Source: Mastigias papua
Taxonomy: Eukaryota; Cnidaria; Scyphozoa; Rhizostomeae; Mastigiidae
Assembly (NCBI GenBank): GCA_964019165.1
Contig: OZ025269.1
Location: forward strand, 7,416,669-7,480,668
DNA length: 64,000 nt
Direction: 5' to 3'
Positions 36,785 to 49,225 of this stretch are shown one piece after another. A program made the translations under genes and the position numbers. Every line of letters starts with the position of its first letter. The stretch's first letter is position 1. The notes below the pieces were generated by a model. It worked only from the letters and a program-made list of their open reading frames with translations, made no database searches and was not told the DNA's origin.

Positions 36785-39060
36785 TTAGTCTACGGTCACT
36801 GAGGTATATGATCCGCCCCACGGGCTAAGTGAACCGTACGTTCATCCCTAGGCCAGATCGTTTGGACAGCTTTGCATACACGTGTGTGGGCGATAATTCC
36901 ATACCGTCTGTATGTGACTGCTCGATCAGGGGGCTTGATGATGCAGATCAGTGAGAATACTTCATCAAAAACTCTCAACAGGATTGATATTACTTCAGAT
37001 ATGCAAACAATTCACATTGAGCTAAATTTGTGTACAAAGATGTGGTGGCTACTACCTGCCTACAGACCCCCACACCAAAGCCTGCATATTTTAAGGAAAG
37101 CCTACAAAGAGCGATTGGCTTTTTCTCAACGACCTGCGATAACATACTAACGCTTGATGATTTTAATACGGATGAAAAAGAGGTTGCTATATGCTCTATA
37201 ATGGAAAACAATGCGTTCAAACTTCAGTTACATTAGCAAATGGTGGATGCATAGATTTAATAATGACAATGACAAATGATAGTTGCCTCTGCAGCAATAC
37301 GTTTGAGACAGGATTCAGTGACTTCCATCATGTGGTGTATATCACCCTCAAGTCTACTTATGCTAGATTGCCACCAAAAGTTGTTAGTTATCGTTGCTAT
37401 CGAAGTCTCTCTGAAACCCACTTCCGAGAGGAATTAGCACATAAAATGTATGAAAATCTGGCAGGTTATGCTGAATCTGAAAATTTATATGTTTCTACCT
37501 TAAATAGCCTTGTCCATAGAAATATGTTTCCATGCTAGGAAATAATAAGCCTCACATGTCTAAAAAGCAACGCAAAGTTATAATGAAACGTGCACGACTG
37601 AAAAAAAGCAAATTTCCATCGGAAGGATGTAAACATACAGAAATGTAAACTTCAGAGAAATTCAGTTGTCAGTATGAACAGGGAAGCAGAAAGAGATATA
37701 TACAGGAATCTTGACCCTAGGGAAGTTGGGAACGAGAAAGATTTCTAGAGGACATTTAAACCGCTTTTGTCTGATGAGGTAAGGAACACAAATGCCAACA
37801 TACAATTTAATGAAGATGAGAATACAATCACAAAAAGTGATGAAATAGCTGAATGCTTCAATTCTTACTGTACGACTATAACAGAAACGCTTAGCATTGA
37901 GAAAGCTCCTACAAGCGACATTACTGAACCATTCTCTCGCCCAGTTGTCGAGGCCTTACAAGAATTTATATTACATCAAAGCATTATAGAAATCAAACAA
38001 ATGATTCCGGAAAGTGATTTTTTCGAGTTTTGCCTCTTCAAACATGCAGAAGTCTGAGATGAAATGAATCTCTTGGACAATACCAAGAAGACAAGTGGGG
38101 ATTTGCCTACACATATTTTTAAATTAACCTCGGACATCTCTTTCAGTGCTGTATCTAAAACAGCTAGTAAAATGGCTCAACAGTGCATGTTTCCAGAAAA
38201 ACTTACACTTGCAGCTGTATTTAAAAGAGGTGATACTACAATGAAAAAGAACTATTGGCCAATAAGTGTCCTTTTATCTCTACCAAAGGAATTTGATCGC
38301 TTACTATTATAGCAATTTCTACCATGTATTGAAACTAGACTCTCGACGATTCTTTATGCTTTTATAAAGGGCATAGCACCCAGCATACTCTTATTCTAGT
38401 TGTCAAAATGATTCGTAGCTGTATTGAAGAGTGTTGTCACTGCCATGGTACTGATGGGCCATTCAAATGCATACGACTGTCTGCCGCATGATCTACTAAT
38501 TGTCAGGCTTGACATTTACGGCATTGGCACTGACAGTCTGAAACTCTTATACAGTTACCTCACTGATAGAAAGCAGAGGGTCAAAATCGGAGCTAGCTGT
38601 AGAACCTGCAAGTAATTATCAAAAGGAGATCTGCAGGGATCTGTACTTGGTCTTCTTCTGTTCAACATATTTATAAATGATTTCTTTTGTATAATAAAGC
38701 ACTCGCTGATGGAAACACGATTTTTACATGTGGTGAAACCTTAGATGAAGTAGCAATAAGAATTGAAAATGATATGAGAGAAACAATGAAATGATATAAA
38801 CTTTTGATGAGATGGTTGAAAACCCGGAGAAATTCCAGTTTATTTTCTTTGTGAGACCACGAGCTATCCATTTAAATTAATGGCGATATCATAAAAATAT
38901 TTGATACTGTAAAACACTTGGGTGTCACCATTCACTCAAAAGTTAGATTTAATGAGCAGAAAGGGGATGTGCAACTTCTGAAACCCCTCCTTTCTGTGGG
39001 AGTTCCTCAATAGACAAAGGCTTCCATACACTTTAAGAACAAACAATCTCCTCTAACTTC
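36785..39060 (+). mobile_element. Second decayed LINE of a different CR1/L2-type lineage
   Basis: Pieces in order: SGGLMMQISENTSSKTLNRI, WWLLPAYRPPHQS (endonuclease), GCIDLIMTMTNDSCLCSNTF, ETGFSDFHHVVYITLKSTYA, LPPKVVSYRCYRSLSETHFR, DEIAECFNSYCTTITETLSI, DLPTHIFKLTSDISFSAVSK, KRGDTTMKKNYWPISVLLSL, AYDCLPHDLLIVRLDIYGIG, KLLYSYLTDRKQRVKIGASC, QGSVLGLLLFNIFINDFF. The ETGFSDFHH and AYDCLPHDLLI signatures differ from the first family. Many stops and shifts; the YADD box is not intact. Confidence 0.85.
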
Positions 39061-39094
39061 CTAATACGGGGACAAAAACGTAGGGACACGACTG

Positions 39095-39350
39095 GTCTTG
39101 TGTAAACAAAAAGAGTTCATTTTTTCACTTGGACTCTTCAAGTAAACAATGGTGAATAGGTGCTAATTGGTCAATCATAGGGCCAAATAGACGCATTATT
39201 CATCGTAACACGTGTACCCGCATCTGGCTATATATTTCGATTCACCTCTTGTTCCATTCTCGAAGTTTCATACTCTGACGAGTATCGGACGAAAAAAGTT
39301 TTCAGTATGCTAAAAGAAAATTCTCGCTTTTTCGCACTATATCAATATAA
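39095..39350 (+). mobile_element. Repeat module with TATA-like box and hammerhead-like motif, copy 2
   Basis: Clearly the same module as 20578-20830, starting at the shared gtcttgtgtaaacaaaaaga. CAAT-like gtcaatcatagggcc, TATA-like ctatatattt (39228-39237) and the hammerhead-like motif keep the same order and spacing. It lies just after a plus-strand LINE relic. Confidence 0.75.
39269..39309 (+). ncRNA. Hammerhead-ribozyme-like motif, copy 2
   Basis: Stem I CATACT (39269-39274) with AGTATG (39304-39309), core CUGACGA (39275-39281), helix II GU/AC around loop AUCGG, GAAA (39291-39294), helix III AAA/UUU (39294-39296 with 39300-39302), cleavage-site C39303. Core bases are unchanged from copy 1; the differences fall in the helix II and helix III loops. 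Confidence 0.55.
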
Positions 39351-39894
39351 AAATGCAACAAATTATACTTAATTCACAAAGAAAATCAGAAGTTCGAGGG
39401 GAATTGGATGTAACTGCTCCATTTATATTTTGTTAATTTTAGCAAATTTTCATTTTAGTTAACTTTAGATTGTAAGTAGAGTAGAGTTGACCTTTACAAG
39501 CTCTAGCAATTTTTCCAGCCAATTATAAGTAAATTGTATGATTATGATCATTACTATTAGCAGTGTTGTTGTTATTGATATAATGTATGTCAATGTTATG
39601 TATATTATTTCTTTGTTAACACACTAGGCCGGAAAAGTACAAATTACTTTATTGTGAGATTTGTATTTGTAGATTTTGAAATTATATCGATGAATCGAAG
39701 TTTGAAAAAATATGGTACCGGAATAATAACTGGCTGTTATTTAGTTAGTTTCCCAACAAATGCATCTTTATATGATAAATCAGAAAGACGGTCCATTATA
39801 TATAATTTTAATTACATTCCGTACACATGAAATAACATGCATGCATTATAATTATATCACAAAGTAATCATTGGATTGAAGATCCCTAAGCATG

Positions 39895-40791
39895 TGGCTG
39901 CTTAGGACTGCCAAGGGCCTAATCTTTAAAATTTAAGTAACAAAATTATCACAATATATGGACAAATATTCGTTTTTCACTCAATTTTAAAATAAAGCAA
40001 ACTTTATAGCACTATTCAAAATTGACAGAAAAATTAACGAAATTGTTGCAGTTAAGTGTGTGGGCAGTGATTTTAGGAAGGTGGTAGAAGAAATTAACGT
40101 AACAATACGCATTTTCTGACAAAAGAATATGATATTTTACTGCTTTTAAAGACAAAAAGCTTTGGAATCAAAGTTTGCATAGAACTGTTTGATGTGGCAG
40201 TTCTCTCCATATAGCTACTCGCTATCTTTGTTCCGTGGAGCAGTTTCAGGTGAGACACGCATTGCAAGAACAATGCTTTTTAAACTTCCTCACTTGCAGT
40301 TACTGCACTAGCACAGGCTTTGCAATAATTCTTGTAGGACTTATCTGAAGCCAAACGTGCCAGATATCCCGATAAAGCTCTTTAAATAGTGCTATTTTCA
40401 GTTTTTTCGTGTTTAACTTATTTCATATACTTTACATAAGGAGAACCTTCACAGGTGACTCTCCTGAGATTGCTTTATGAACTAAAATCATCTTCTTCCA
40501 GGTGGCAAGAGAAAGCTTACCAAAATTTTCATTGCTAATCTTAGGCCTGAACGCGTTGTTGCGTTAATTTCTTATACTGCCTTCCTAAAGTCACTGCCTA
40601 AGCAATCAACAGCAATCCTTCATCGCTTTCCCTATTTTTTCTCTCAATGGTTCTCAATAGTAATAAAAAGTTTGCTTTACTTCGAAATTGAATGAATTAA
40701 GATGGTCCAGTCTAAATTAAGATAGAAGAAGCCCTACATTGTGATACCTTTGCTATGTAAATTTTAAAAGTAAGGCCCTTGGCCGCAGCTA
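39895..40791. mobile_element. Long imperfect inverted repeat (foldback element), about 0.9 kb
   Basis: The left arm (39895-40112) and right arm (40556-40791) are reverse complements with gaps: gccaagggcctaat.tttaaaattta, tatcacaat, aaagcaaactt, ggcagtga.tttaggaagg and agaaattaacg..acaa occur in the same order on both. The interior carries no transposase. An old TIR or foldback transposon is the simplest reading. Confidence 0.75.
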
Positions 40792-43700
40792 GTCGTCATT
40801 TTTAGCAGGGCATGGCATGACTTTTGACGCATGTTAAGAACTCTTTCAATGAACTCACCAGCCAAGTCATTGTTCCCTCGATTTCACATCCCATATTGCA
40901 ACTGCTATATTGCATTTTCTTCTTGCATGATTTATTTAGTCGAAAGTTGACTGAAGGTAATAGAAAAGTGCATTTGCATTGAATCAGAAACCTAATGAAG
41001 TAATCTGACAATTTGCTACATTTCAACTGATACCTCAAAGAGGTTGGGAGTCATTTCCGAGTATGAATTACGAAAGTCCCAAATCGTGAAAGAGAAAAGC
41101 CTTTATGTTGGAAAGAACATTCCGGAAATTTTCAATCTTCTTTCAATTTTGAAGAAAAATCAAACTTTCCCAACGCATCAATTTCGGATGAGCTGCGTTC
41201 GAAAGTGATTTCCGACATCCGAATTAGGAATCTGAAGATATGAACTCTTACGCGTATAATTAGATCAAAGCTGCTATAGGTTTAGTTGATTTGAATAATA
41301 GCAGGGGATTTGGGGTGACCATTGGAAGGCGAAACTATTGCATTAGTATAAATAATGATGATGGAAACTTGAGTATCGTGATTAGCACTATTGATGTAAG
41401 CATTAACAATTTGACGTATATGATAAAACTTGATGATAAACCCCTGATTAGCACTTTCTTATAACCGATAGTTATAATTACATATTGTGATAAACAGCTA
41501 AAAGCAATTGGGAAAGTTGTCCTCTTTTTATGCTGATCAAATAGTGACTTTTGTCATAGAGTTTAAATTCCTAAGGTCTTCCTTTGTTACGGACAAACTA
41601 TATGCATGTTTATATAACATTCCTTCACAGACGATTCAATATCTTTTTCAGATGTTGATACATAGCAGTGGTATCAAAATATACCTATATTGAATCCTAT
41701 TCATTTCAATCTATCTACCTGCACTTTATTTACTTGCTGCCACTTTCTAACAAAAACTTCTTTAGAGAATTCGAGCATATAAATCATTAGCCTCACCTAC
41801 TTTGCAACCGGGATGTTTATACTTCGTTTATGACCAGGGATGCCTGCGTAGGAAAAGAGTGAAAGGACATAATCTGTACACAGGATACTAAAGTTATATC
41901 ATAAACAATATTATTTTCTTGGCTAGATTTCATACTTAAGAGCGTGTTATAGTGAGAAGAATCGATATACAACTATTGTCCGTATGAATTCTCACTTTCC
42001 TGCAAGTGTCTTTGTATCAGACTCCAAATTAGTACGATACAATGCAAAGAATTCGTGATTTTGATACCACTGATGGGTATGGTTCCCACTGGATTGGGGT
42101 CTTGTTGTGTGTCATGCAAAAATTTAGAGGTGAAAGTATTATGAACAGCATTCATGTTGTAGGTCAGAAATTTCTAACCAGCCTTGTTGACTATGGACAA
42201 GTATCGCATTTCTATTGGGTGAAAGAACAGGTAGTTGCTGAATATCATTGTTTTGTCACCGACGTAATTTTAGAGCAGTTTTTGTGTTGATCTTCAAAGC
42301 ATATGAGATTCGCTAAATTTTCAGTAAATTATGGACTTCCTAATCATAAACACATTTATCGTCACTCTTTAACATGATGTAGATTTTAAATTCTTCTCAC
42401 GGATGGAATGGAAAGCAGCTCATTTTCGGATGCATTAACTTTGTGTAGAAATCTCTCTTAAGTTCTATGTAAAATATCAAGTAGAAAGCTTATCTATGAC
42501 GGTGAATAGTACTACCTTTTTTAATAAAATAATGGCTTTTGCAAGAGTTCATAAAGAGTGCTGAAAAAGTTAAATGCTCTCAACATTGGCTGATTGATAC
42601 GGACGGAATGTGGCGAACGGAATTTTTTTCAAGTTCCATTTCTTCTTAAAACTCATAACAACCAGAAAACAAATACTACCAGGGGTAGGAGGCATTTAAA
42701 ACAAATCATCAAGAGAATTCAGCATATCGTCTTGACTATGAAATATGAATTTACGATTGGGAGAATATCCTTAGTATGTTATGTTTGAACAAAGGTCTAC
42801 TTATGATGGATTAACAAGATACATTTAATGTATCTGTAAGGTTCTATTGTCTTGAAAGCATCATCTATAGTCAATTGTTAAAATTTCAGAGTTCTCAAGA
42901 TCTTCAGTCAACACTGCCAAATATTTTAATCAGGTCAAAACGGAAATGATCACAGTAGTACCATGCAGCTTCTGATGTCATAATACCAAAGCCATATCTG
43001 ACATTAATAAGCAAAGATAAATCAAGCATAAGGTTGTTAAAAGCCAGTAGTACTAGCAGTGGTAAAAATATGAGCAAAATCAACTGCTGCAAATTTACTA
43101 GAACATTGATTAGACTTTAATTCTATGGGAAGAATAATCAGTGGCGATCATCAATCAGCCCAGCTTAGTAATGAACATTTTAGCATGGGAATGATTATAC
43201 GCCAGGCTGGCAAAAATTCTGAAGTTAGTTCGAATTTGTAACTGCACTGCAATGGCCAAGATATTCCAAAATAAGCAGCACATATTACAATATAAATACA
43301 CAGAATCTTACAGGAACTGTTTCATTCTATGCATGCATGAATTGACTGCTTCAAATTTATAGCCTACAATTAGCTTCCCTTGTCTCGTTTCGAAGTGTGC
43401 CCGATGAGAACAGTCCTGGGAATTCACAGGAGAACTTTGGGTATGGTTCTAACCTACTTTCTAGGTGGACCAGCTGTTTATACGGGTAGCGGTCCTATTT
43501 GGAAGGTTCCATCAGTTCCCATGTAACGCAAGGCTTACCCTTACCTGTTTAGGTACTGTTCCATTTTGAACAGTTTCCGTGTAAACTGGACCGACCTTCA
43601 TTCAGACAACCCTAACGGTAGCCAGTAAAGGAAAAAACTACGATGTTCGCTTAAGCCATTTGTTTTTTCTGGAGAAATAAGTTTAATGCTTAATGTAGTT

Positions 43701-45487
43701 CATTGTTACTGTGGTTAGTATCTAACTTATTCCTACTAAAGTTGGTCCTATTCTACTTTTATTTGCTAATCAATACCCGACTATCTTCTTTACATTAGGA
43801 TTTTAATAGACCAACGGTAGCCTTGCCACAAACTTAGGCTTTCATGCCACTTGTAAGAATATATGCTTGAATTTGAAAATCTCTTTAGGAGAGAGTTCCA
43901 AATGCTTGATAGTCCCATGATGTGGATGTGAAATGATTGATATTGCTATGCATATATATCATGCACAACAAATTGAAACCAAATGGTGTTTTACCACAAA
44001 AATTTCAATTTATGAGATCCTAAAGCAAATTCAATAGCTTATAGATTCTGTTGTATCGTTATCATTGTATTGTTTAATGAAATTCGCAGATGGTATTCGG
44101 ACGTTGTTCAGTTTTTGATCATGCTTCTGAAATCCATCGGCAGGTTGCATGCAAATCACGTTCGAGCCAATAGTTGTCTTACTCTATAACTCAGATATAA
44201 CACATCTCATGGGTGAATATAATATGAAAAATAAGAAATAATTTAGTCTTAGAGAGAACAATATTCGAGGGGATTGTCCTGTTACTATGGTGTATTTGTT
44301 TCTTCTAGCTTGGTTTCGCTCAAGCTTCGGACTTTCATCCCTAGGCATTATAGATTAACAACCGCTTAAGCATACACATAAGAGCCTTGAGTTTGCAAAT
44401 TATTTTTTCTGTTTTACTAACTTTCTTTAAGCATTTTACATAATCACCTGGGCCATACATTTGACATTTTTTGCTGCTAAGTTGTCGTTTCCCCCCTTCC
44501 CCATACTGTTACATTCAATATTATCATGCACTTTGAAATATAGTAAAGTATCTTGCCCAATTCTCTTGTGATAGTAATAGCGGTCAAGGTGTACATATGT
44601 ACTACTGACTCAGCTGATTCTATTTGATGTGTCTTTTTTAAATAACAGCCTTGAGTATAAAATATCCTTAGCATGCGCCGCTGTCAGCTACAAATGCACT
44701 TCCAATTGATCCTAAAAGTACAGTTTGAAACCTTTTTGCTTATCAATGCTTTTTTGCTAATAGTGAATATTTGAAAAAATCACAAAATATGCACAGATCC
44801 TTACGCTTTTTAAATTAAGCATCAATTTCGAACACGTTTTAGACAGAATCTGTTTTCCCTTTTTAGATATGTAGCATTAAATAGGTCCGCTGATTCACTG
44901 CCGCTTTATAAAAGCATTCGTATCCATTTTTGACACAACATTTCATCACCATAGAAATGGAAGGTAAGGCCATTTGTAGAACTCTTAAATTAAACAGCCT
45001 CACCCCCTGTATTGAGAAGGCATAAGGACACGTGGTCTCTTGGACGAAAACAATAGAGAGCACAATGACGAGTGTGGCTTCTGCGATTCCGGTGATTGAA
45101 CAGTTATCTCTTAACAACCGAATGTGTGCATTGCGAACGTGAGCACAGCTGCTAATTGTCGCATGCTCAAAACAGGCTATCGTAAAAGACAGGTAGCTTC
45201 GATTTCAGACCAGTTCAAAAGTGATCAACATCTCATTAGGATCAAATTTGAATGGCATCAATAAAAATCAATCGCATTTAAAAAAAATGTGCCAATTTTG
45301 TACTGCCATAATATAGATGAGTGTACTGCCTTCAAAGGAGTTTCATGCAGAGTGAATCACATCAAATATTTGTTGATTGTTCAGTTAATGTTCTGTTGGA
45401 ATCTATAATCTCAATAATAGCTAATATAACTTCTTAGGCCGTCTAGAGACAAATCAGGAACTTTCAACCACTCGGAGTTCTGTCAAA
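40792..45487. other. Intergenic DNA upstream of INSM, no gene seen
   Basis: No domain-bearing frame on either strand. Open frames at 41508, 42042, 42594 and 45117-44863 are unrecognised. A short imperfect inverted repeat at about 43455-43600 has ends ggtggaccagctgtttatac and, in reverse complement, ggtcggtccagtttacacgg. The INSM promoter should lie near the right end. Confidence 0.4.
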
Positions 45488-46690
45488 TTGAAAAGCATGC
45501 CTCGATCATTCCTTGTGAAGAAGACAAAGCGCTTAACGCCCCAAGCATTCATCAAATCAGAAAGTGATCCAGGATATTTGGCAATTGGGGAGTTTATCAC
45601 TGAGAAGGAAGAAGAAGGCATACAAAGAGCAAAGTCTTGCAAGCGAAGTGCATTTATTGCCTTTTCAACCTCAATGAAGAGCGTCGAGGAGTGTAATGAT
45701 GGATTTTGCAAGCTAATTGCACCTCCAAGCAAGCTCATTCCTTCTTCATCTCCACTGAAAAGGAAAGAAGCACTCCATAATAATTCGAGCAAAATTCCTC
45801 ACCTCGAACCAGTCTCAGTGATATACGCTGAGTCCGATGCTTCACAAACAAAAGAAACTGAGAAGGAAAATGTAGAAGCTATCAAGCCGAATAGTTTGAA
45901 TGATGTGGCGTCTGTCAAAGGTCCATTATCTAAAAGTAATTTTCTCTGTCAGCTTTGCAAGAAGCTATTTCAAGATCCTTTTGCTCTCGCTCAACATAAG
46001 TGCTCTGGTATAAAACATGTAGAGCATCGATGTCCAGAATGCAATAAAGTTTTCAACTGTCCAGCAAATCTCGCATCTCATAGACGCTGGCACAGGCCAA
46101 GGTCTCCAGGATCAAATAAACCTATGAAGATCCAGAAGCAAAATTCACCAGAGGAGACCAGTGTATCATATCAAAAAGAATGTAAAACAGCAGATTCAAA
46201 TAAAAGCCTCCTCTTCAAATCTGAGGACAGTATAAACATTGAAAATAGTGAAGAGGAAAGCTGCAATGAGATCCCAAGTCCGATTGACAAAAATAACAAC
46301 ATGTTGGAGCACTTAATGATGAAAGAATCTTCTGAGAGCGGTAAGCACATATGTGATTATTGTGGTAAAAGTTTCAAGCGACAAGCATATTTGCGCAAAC
46401 ATATGATTTACCATAATAAGGCAAAGCCTTACCCATGTCAGTATTGTGGAAAGATTTTTAGAAGTCAGACAAACCGTGCTAAGCACGTTCTGAATCATGC
46501 AATCGGACCCAATGCCTGTATATGTCAAGAGTGTGGAAATGGATTTGCAAACCCATACGAGTTGGAAAAACACTCAAGAATTCACAATGGAGAGATCTTC
46601 AGCTGCGAAGAGTGCTCTATCGCGTTTTATAGTCTTCCTGGTCTACAAAGACATAGAAATAAAACGCACCACATAATTTCGTCTGCTTAG
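45488..46690 (+). CDS. INSM: INSM/Nerfin-type zinc-finger transcriptional repressor, single exon
   Basis: A 400-residue intronless ORF. It begins with MPRSFLVKK, the SNAG repressor motif that recruits LSD1/CoREST-type corepressors in the GFI1/INSM/Snail families and must lie at the very N-terminus, which fixes the start; an in-frame TAA lies upstream at 45419. Residues 10-150 are low in complexity. Finger 1 is C2HC (C154, C157, H170, C172) in the INSM-specific DPFALAQHKC context. Finger 2 (C182, C185, H198, H202) is in CPANLASHRRWH. Four C2H2 fingers follow: 289-309 (KRQAYLRKH), 317-337, 346-366 and 373-394 (FYSLPGLQRH). Spacing, a long acidic linker between fingers 2 and 3, and signature words match INSM1/Nerfin-1/EGL-46, nuclear factors of neural and endocrine differentiation. 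No frameshift is visible. Whether it is nearer vertebrate INSM1 or INSM2 cannot be told. Confidence 0.95.
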   Translation: MKSMPRSFLVKKTKRLTPQAFIKSESDPGYLAIGEFITEKEEEGIQRAKSCKRSAFIAFSTSMKSVEECNDGFCKLIAPPSKLIPSSSPLKRKEALHNNSSKIPHLEPVSVIYAESDASQTKETEKENVEAIKPNSLNDVASVKGPLSKSNFLCQLCKKLFQDPFALAQHKCSGIKHVEHRCPECNKVFNCPANLASHRRWHRPRSPGSNKPMKIQKQNSPEETSVSYQKECKTADSNKSLLFKSEDSINIENSEEESCNEIPSPIDKNNNMLEHLMMKESSESGKHICDYCGKSFKRQAYLRKHMIYHNKAKPYPCQYCGKIFRSQTNRAKHVLNHAIGPNACICQECGNGFANPYELEKHSRIHNGEIFSCEECSIAFYSLPGLQRHRNKTHHIISSA

Positions 46691-47039
46691 CTGCTAGACG
46701 GATCAAGATTGGAGAATTGCGTAATTTAGAAAAGTCCCTTATTTAATGTCCTAACTGTGCAAATTTTAATGCAGATAGTTTTAGAAGATATTTGAAAGTT
46801 GATTGATAATATTTTGAATTTTCCATCGAACAAGTGACATAAGAGTGTAAAGAAGCCCAGCAGTTCTTTATTACATTTGTCTTGCGTATCAATGTAAATG
46901 TTTAATAGCAAACTTGTTAGAACATAGTATTTCTTCTTTGTCTCACCTTGCTTTGTCATAAATATACAATTTTCCAACTATTACAAGATGAGAAGAAAAA
47001 GTGGATATTATTCAAAGTCGTACAGTCTAATCAGATTTT

Positions 47040-47045
47040 AATAAA
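47040..47045 (+). terminator. Candidate poly(A) signal for INSM
   Basis: AATAAA about 350 bp after the INSM stop codon. No other hexamer was checked exhaustively. Confidence 0.45.
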
Positions 47046-49084
47046 CATTCTTTAGTGTAGGAAACGTTTGCTAGTAGTTTCTAAGTTTTTACCTAGACTT
47101 TATGCACCTGAAGATGATCTAGTATGAAGCCAATAAGTAGTTTCCGACTATCACGAATATTATTACCAGATTTGAAATGATCCAGTAAATCGATAACAAA
47201 TCTAACAGTTTAATATGAACTGAATTCTAAATTTTTTAGTTCTATGGATAGCTATTTCGCCGTTTTTCCAGTTGCTTCTTACTTTCTTATTTTGCATCTG
47301 TAATCATAGTTTGTAGCGCATTTTTTTGAAAACCACCGTAGCTCTTCCGTTATTCTGCGTCAATTGTAAAAATTCCGTCAACTTCATCTGTGGATCCATT
47401 GCTCTTTTTTCAGATGTTGACATAGAATTCAATTAACGTCATAAATATTAGATGATCAGATAAAGCAGCAATTGTTTTAGATTTGCAAGGTTTAATTTCG
47501 ACCTGCTGCTTCAAATGTCAGTCTCCTTTACTTAGATTTCTTTGAAATTTCCTGCGAAATCTCCTCCAATTTCGGGCTTATACAATAAAACTTGTTTTAC
47601 TTAGCATACCGCTGTTTGCAGGTGATGAAATAAAGTGTAACCAAAATAATGAAACGATATTGAATTGAGTTCGAAAAAATATTCGTCATTGCGAAACAGC
47701 TTCGTTGAACTCTGGGATATCTTGCACAGACAATGTAAGAAACTATTTTACTACGCGCTAAGATTTAATTTACTTGAACCAGACGACTGTAACTATTCTT
47801 CACTATTAAATGGCGATCAATTCCTTGTTGCATTTTTCCTGTCTTTTAATCATGATCTAAATATATCTAGTTTTTGAGTAAAATAGTGCCTACATAAGCT
47901 AGACACCTTTGATAGCAATTTCATATTAAGTAATGGCTTTATGGATGGACCATAAGCTGATCATCGCAGTCAGTCCACCTGGTATTGAAACTATGCAGTG
48001 ACAATAAAGCTCTTTCTATTTTTGAAATAAAGGAATTGCAATAGATTTAAGGTAACAAGTAGCTTTTCCAACGAATGGCAGTTTGCGATTACTAATATGT
48101 AATGAGTTTGTTAATCAAATGGAATCCACACAATAAGTAATATTCTCAATGAAAAACTCGAATGAACTCATCCTGCATCCATAAAAATGGCAAGCATTAT
48201 GAAATACACTATGGTTTAAAGGTGGCAATTTTATCATATTGGCATTTTGATATATCACAGTGAACTCTGGTGGCCCTAAAAGGAGGTGGAGATTCTACCC
48301 ACCAACATAAAGACTGCATGGAGGGCACATCTTCCCAGTTAATTTGTTACATGCCACTAAAGCTGTTCTGTATGAAAATTTGATCACACAGATGAAAGGT
48401 ATTTCCAATATGAGCCACAATGTCAGGTTACACGATATAGTTAAAATCGGCAAACCAAGGTTTATAAATGTGAAGCCAGAAGTTTTTCATTGTATAAATG
48501 AAAAATTATTAGAATGGCATTACGATTGCACTTATAAAAGTATACCTATTGATAAAAATATTGATGAATGCAAAGATTGAATAGCAATTTATCTTTTTAT
48601 GAATTTGAGTGCTAATGAATAAATTGTGGTCTTCACATATGCATAGCAACGATAGTATATGTAATTTAAGAGAATCTAACAGTTTAGGAAATTGTCGAGG
48701 ACAGAGGAAAGTGGATTTACTCATCATATCTACATGTAAATTGGCAAATACAATTAGAGCATACCCTGAGAAAAGATATTGCCTTGTAGATGTAAAGAAT
48801 ATTGACTAATAGTTAATGATACTTATGGTATAAAATCTTAGACTGCTATTTGTTGTTGTCAGTTACAGCTGATCGCAAACTCCACTGGCTCTTCGGAGGC
48901 ATAGGCTAATCTTACTACGATACAATATAGCTCTTAATGTTTTCATTGGAGTAGGAATTCAACTAATCACCAGAGGTTTTGATAACGGTGGCGGATAGAA
49001 GGTGGCTATGTATTTTGAGAGAGAATATAATGCTTCAGCATTCAATGAATAATTCCAGTATCAGGTAAAAAATGGAGAAATTCT
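47046..49084. other. Intergenic DNA, nothing assigned
   Basis: About 2 kb. The open frame 48344-48580 has protein-like composition but no domain that I recognise. Confidence 0.4.
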
Positions 49085-49127
49085 TAGAACTTCTCTAGAG
49101 CACAAAAAGGCCGGAACATCCTTTAAG

Positions 49128-49169
49128 CATACTGAAAAGCTTTTTTCATCCGACATTCGTCAGAGTATA
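49128..49169 (-). ncRNA. Hammerhead-ribozyme-like motif, minus-strand arm
   Basis: Stem I TATACT pairs with AGTATG (one U-G wobble). The core CUGACGA and GAAA are intact. The outer pair of helix II is A-U here instead of G-C, a compensatory change relative to the other copies. The cleavage-position C is kept. Confidence 0.5.
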
Positions 49170-49182
49170 AAACGTCAGATAA

Positions 49183-49225
49183 CATACTCTGACGAGTGCC
49201 GGACGAGAAAAAGCTTTTCGGTATG
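49183..49225 (+). ncRNA. Degenerate hammerhead-like motif, plus-strand arm
   Basis: Stem I CATACT pairs with GGTATG (one wobble) and the core CUGACGA is kept, but the GAAA block reads GAGA, changing an invariant adenosine. Probably inactive. Confidence 0.4.

Noticed and set aside
45454..45792. 112-codon minus frame opposite INSM
   Set aside because: Antisense shadow of the SNAG/linker region.
48344..48580. 78-codon plus frame with reasonable composition
   Set aside because: No recognised domain, no splice or repeat support; left unannotated.
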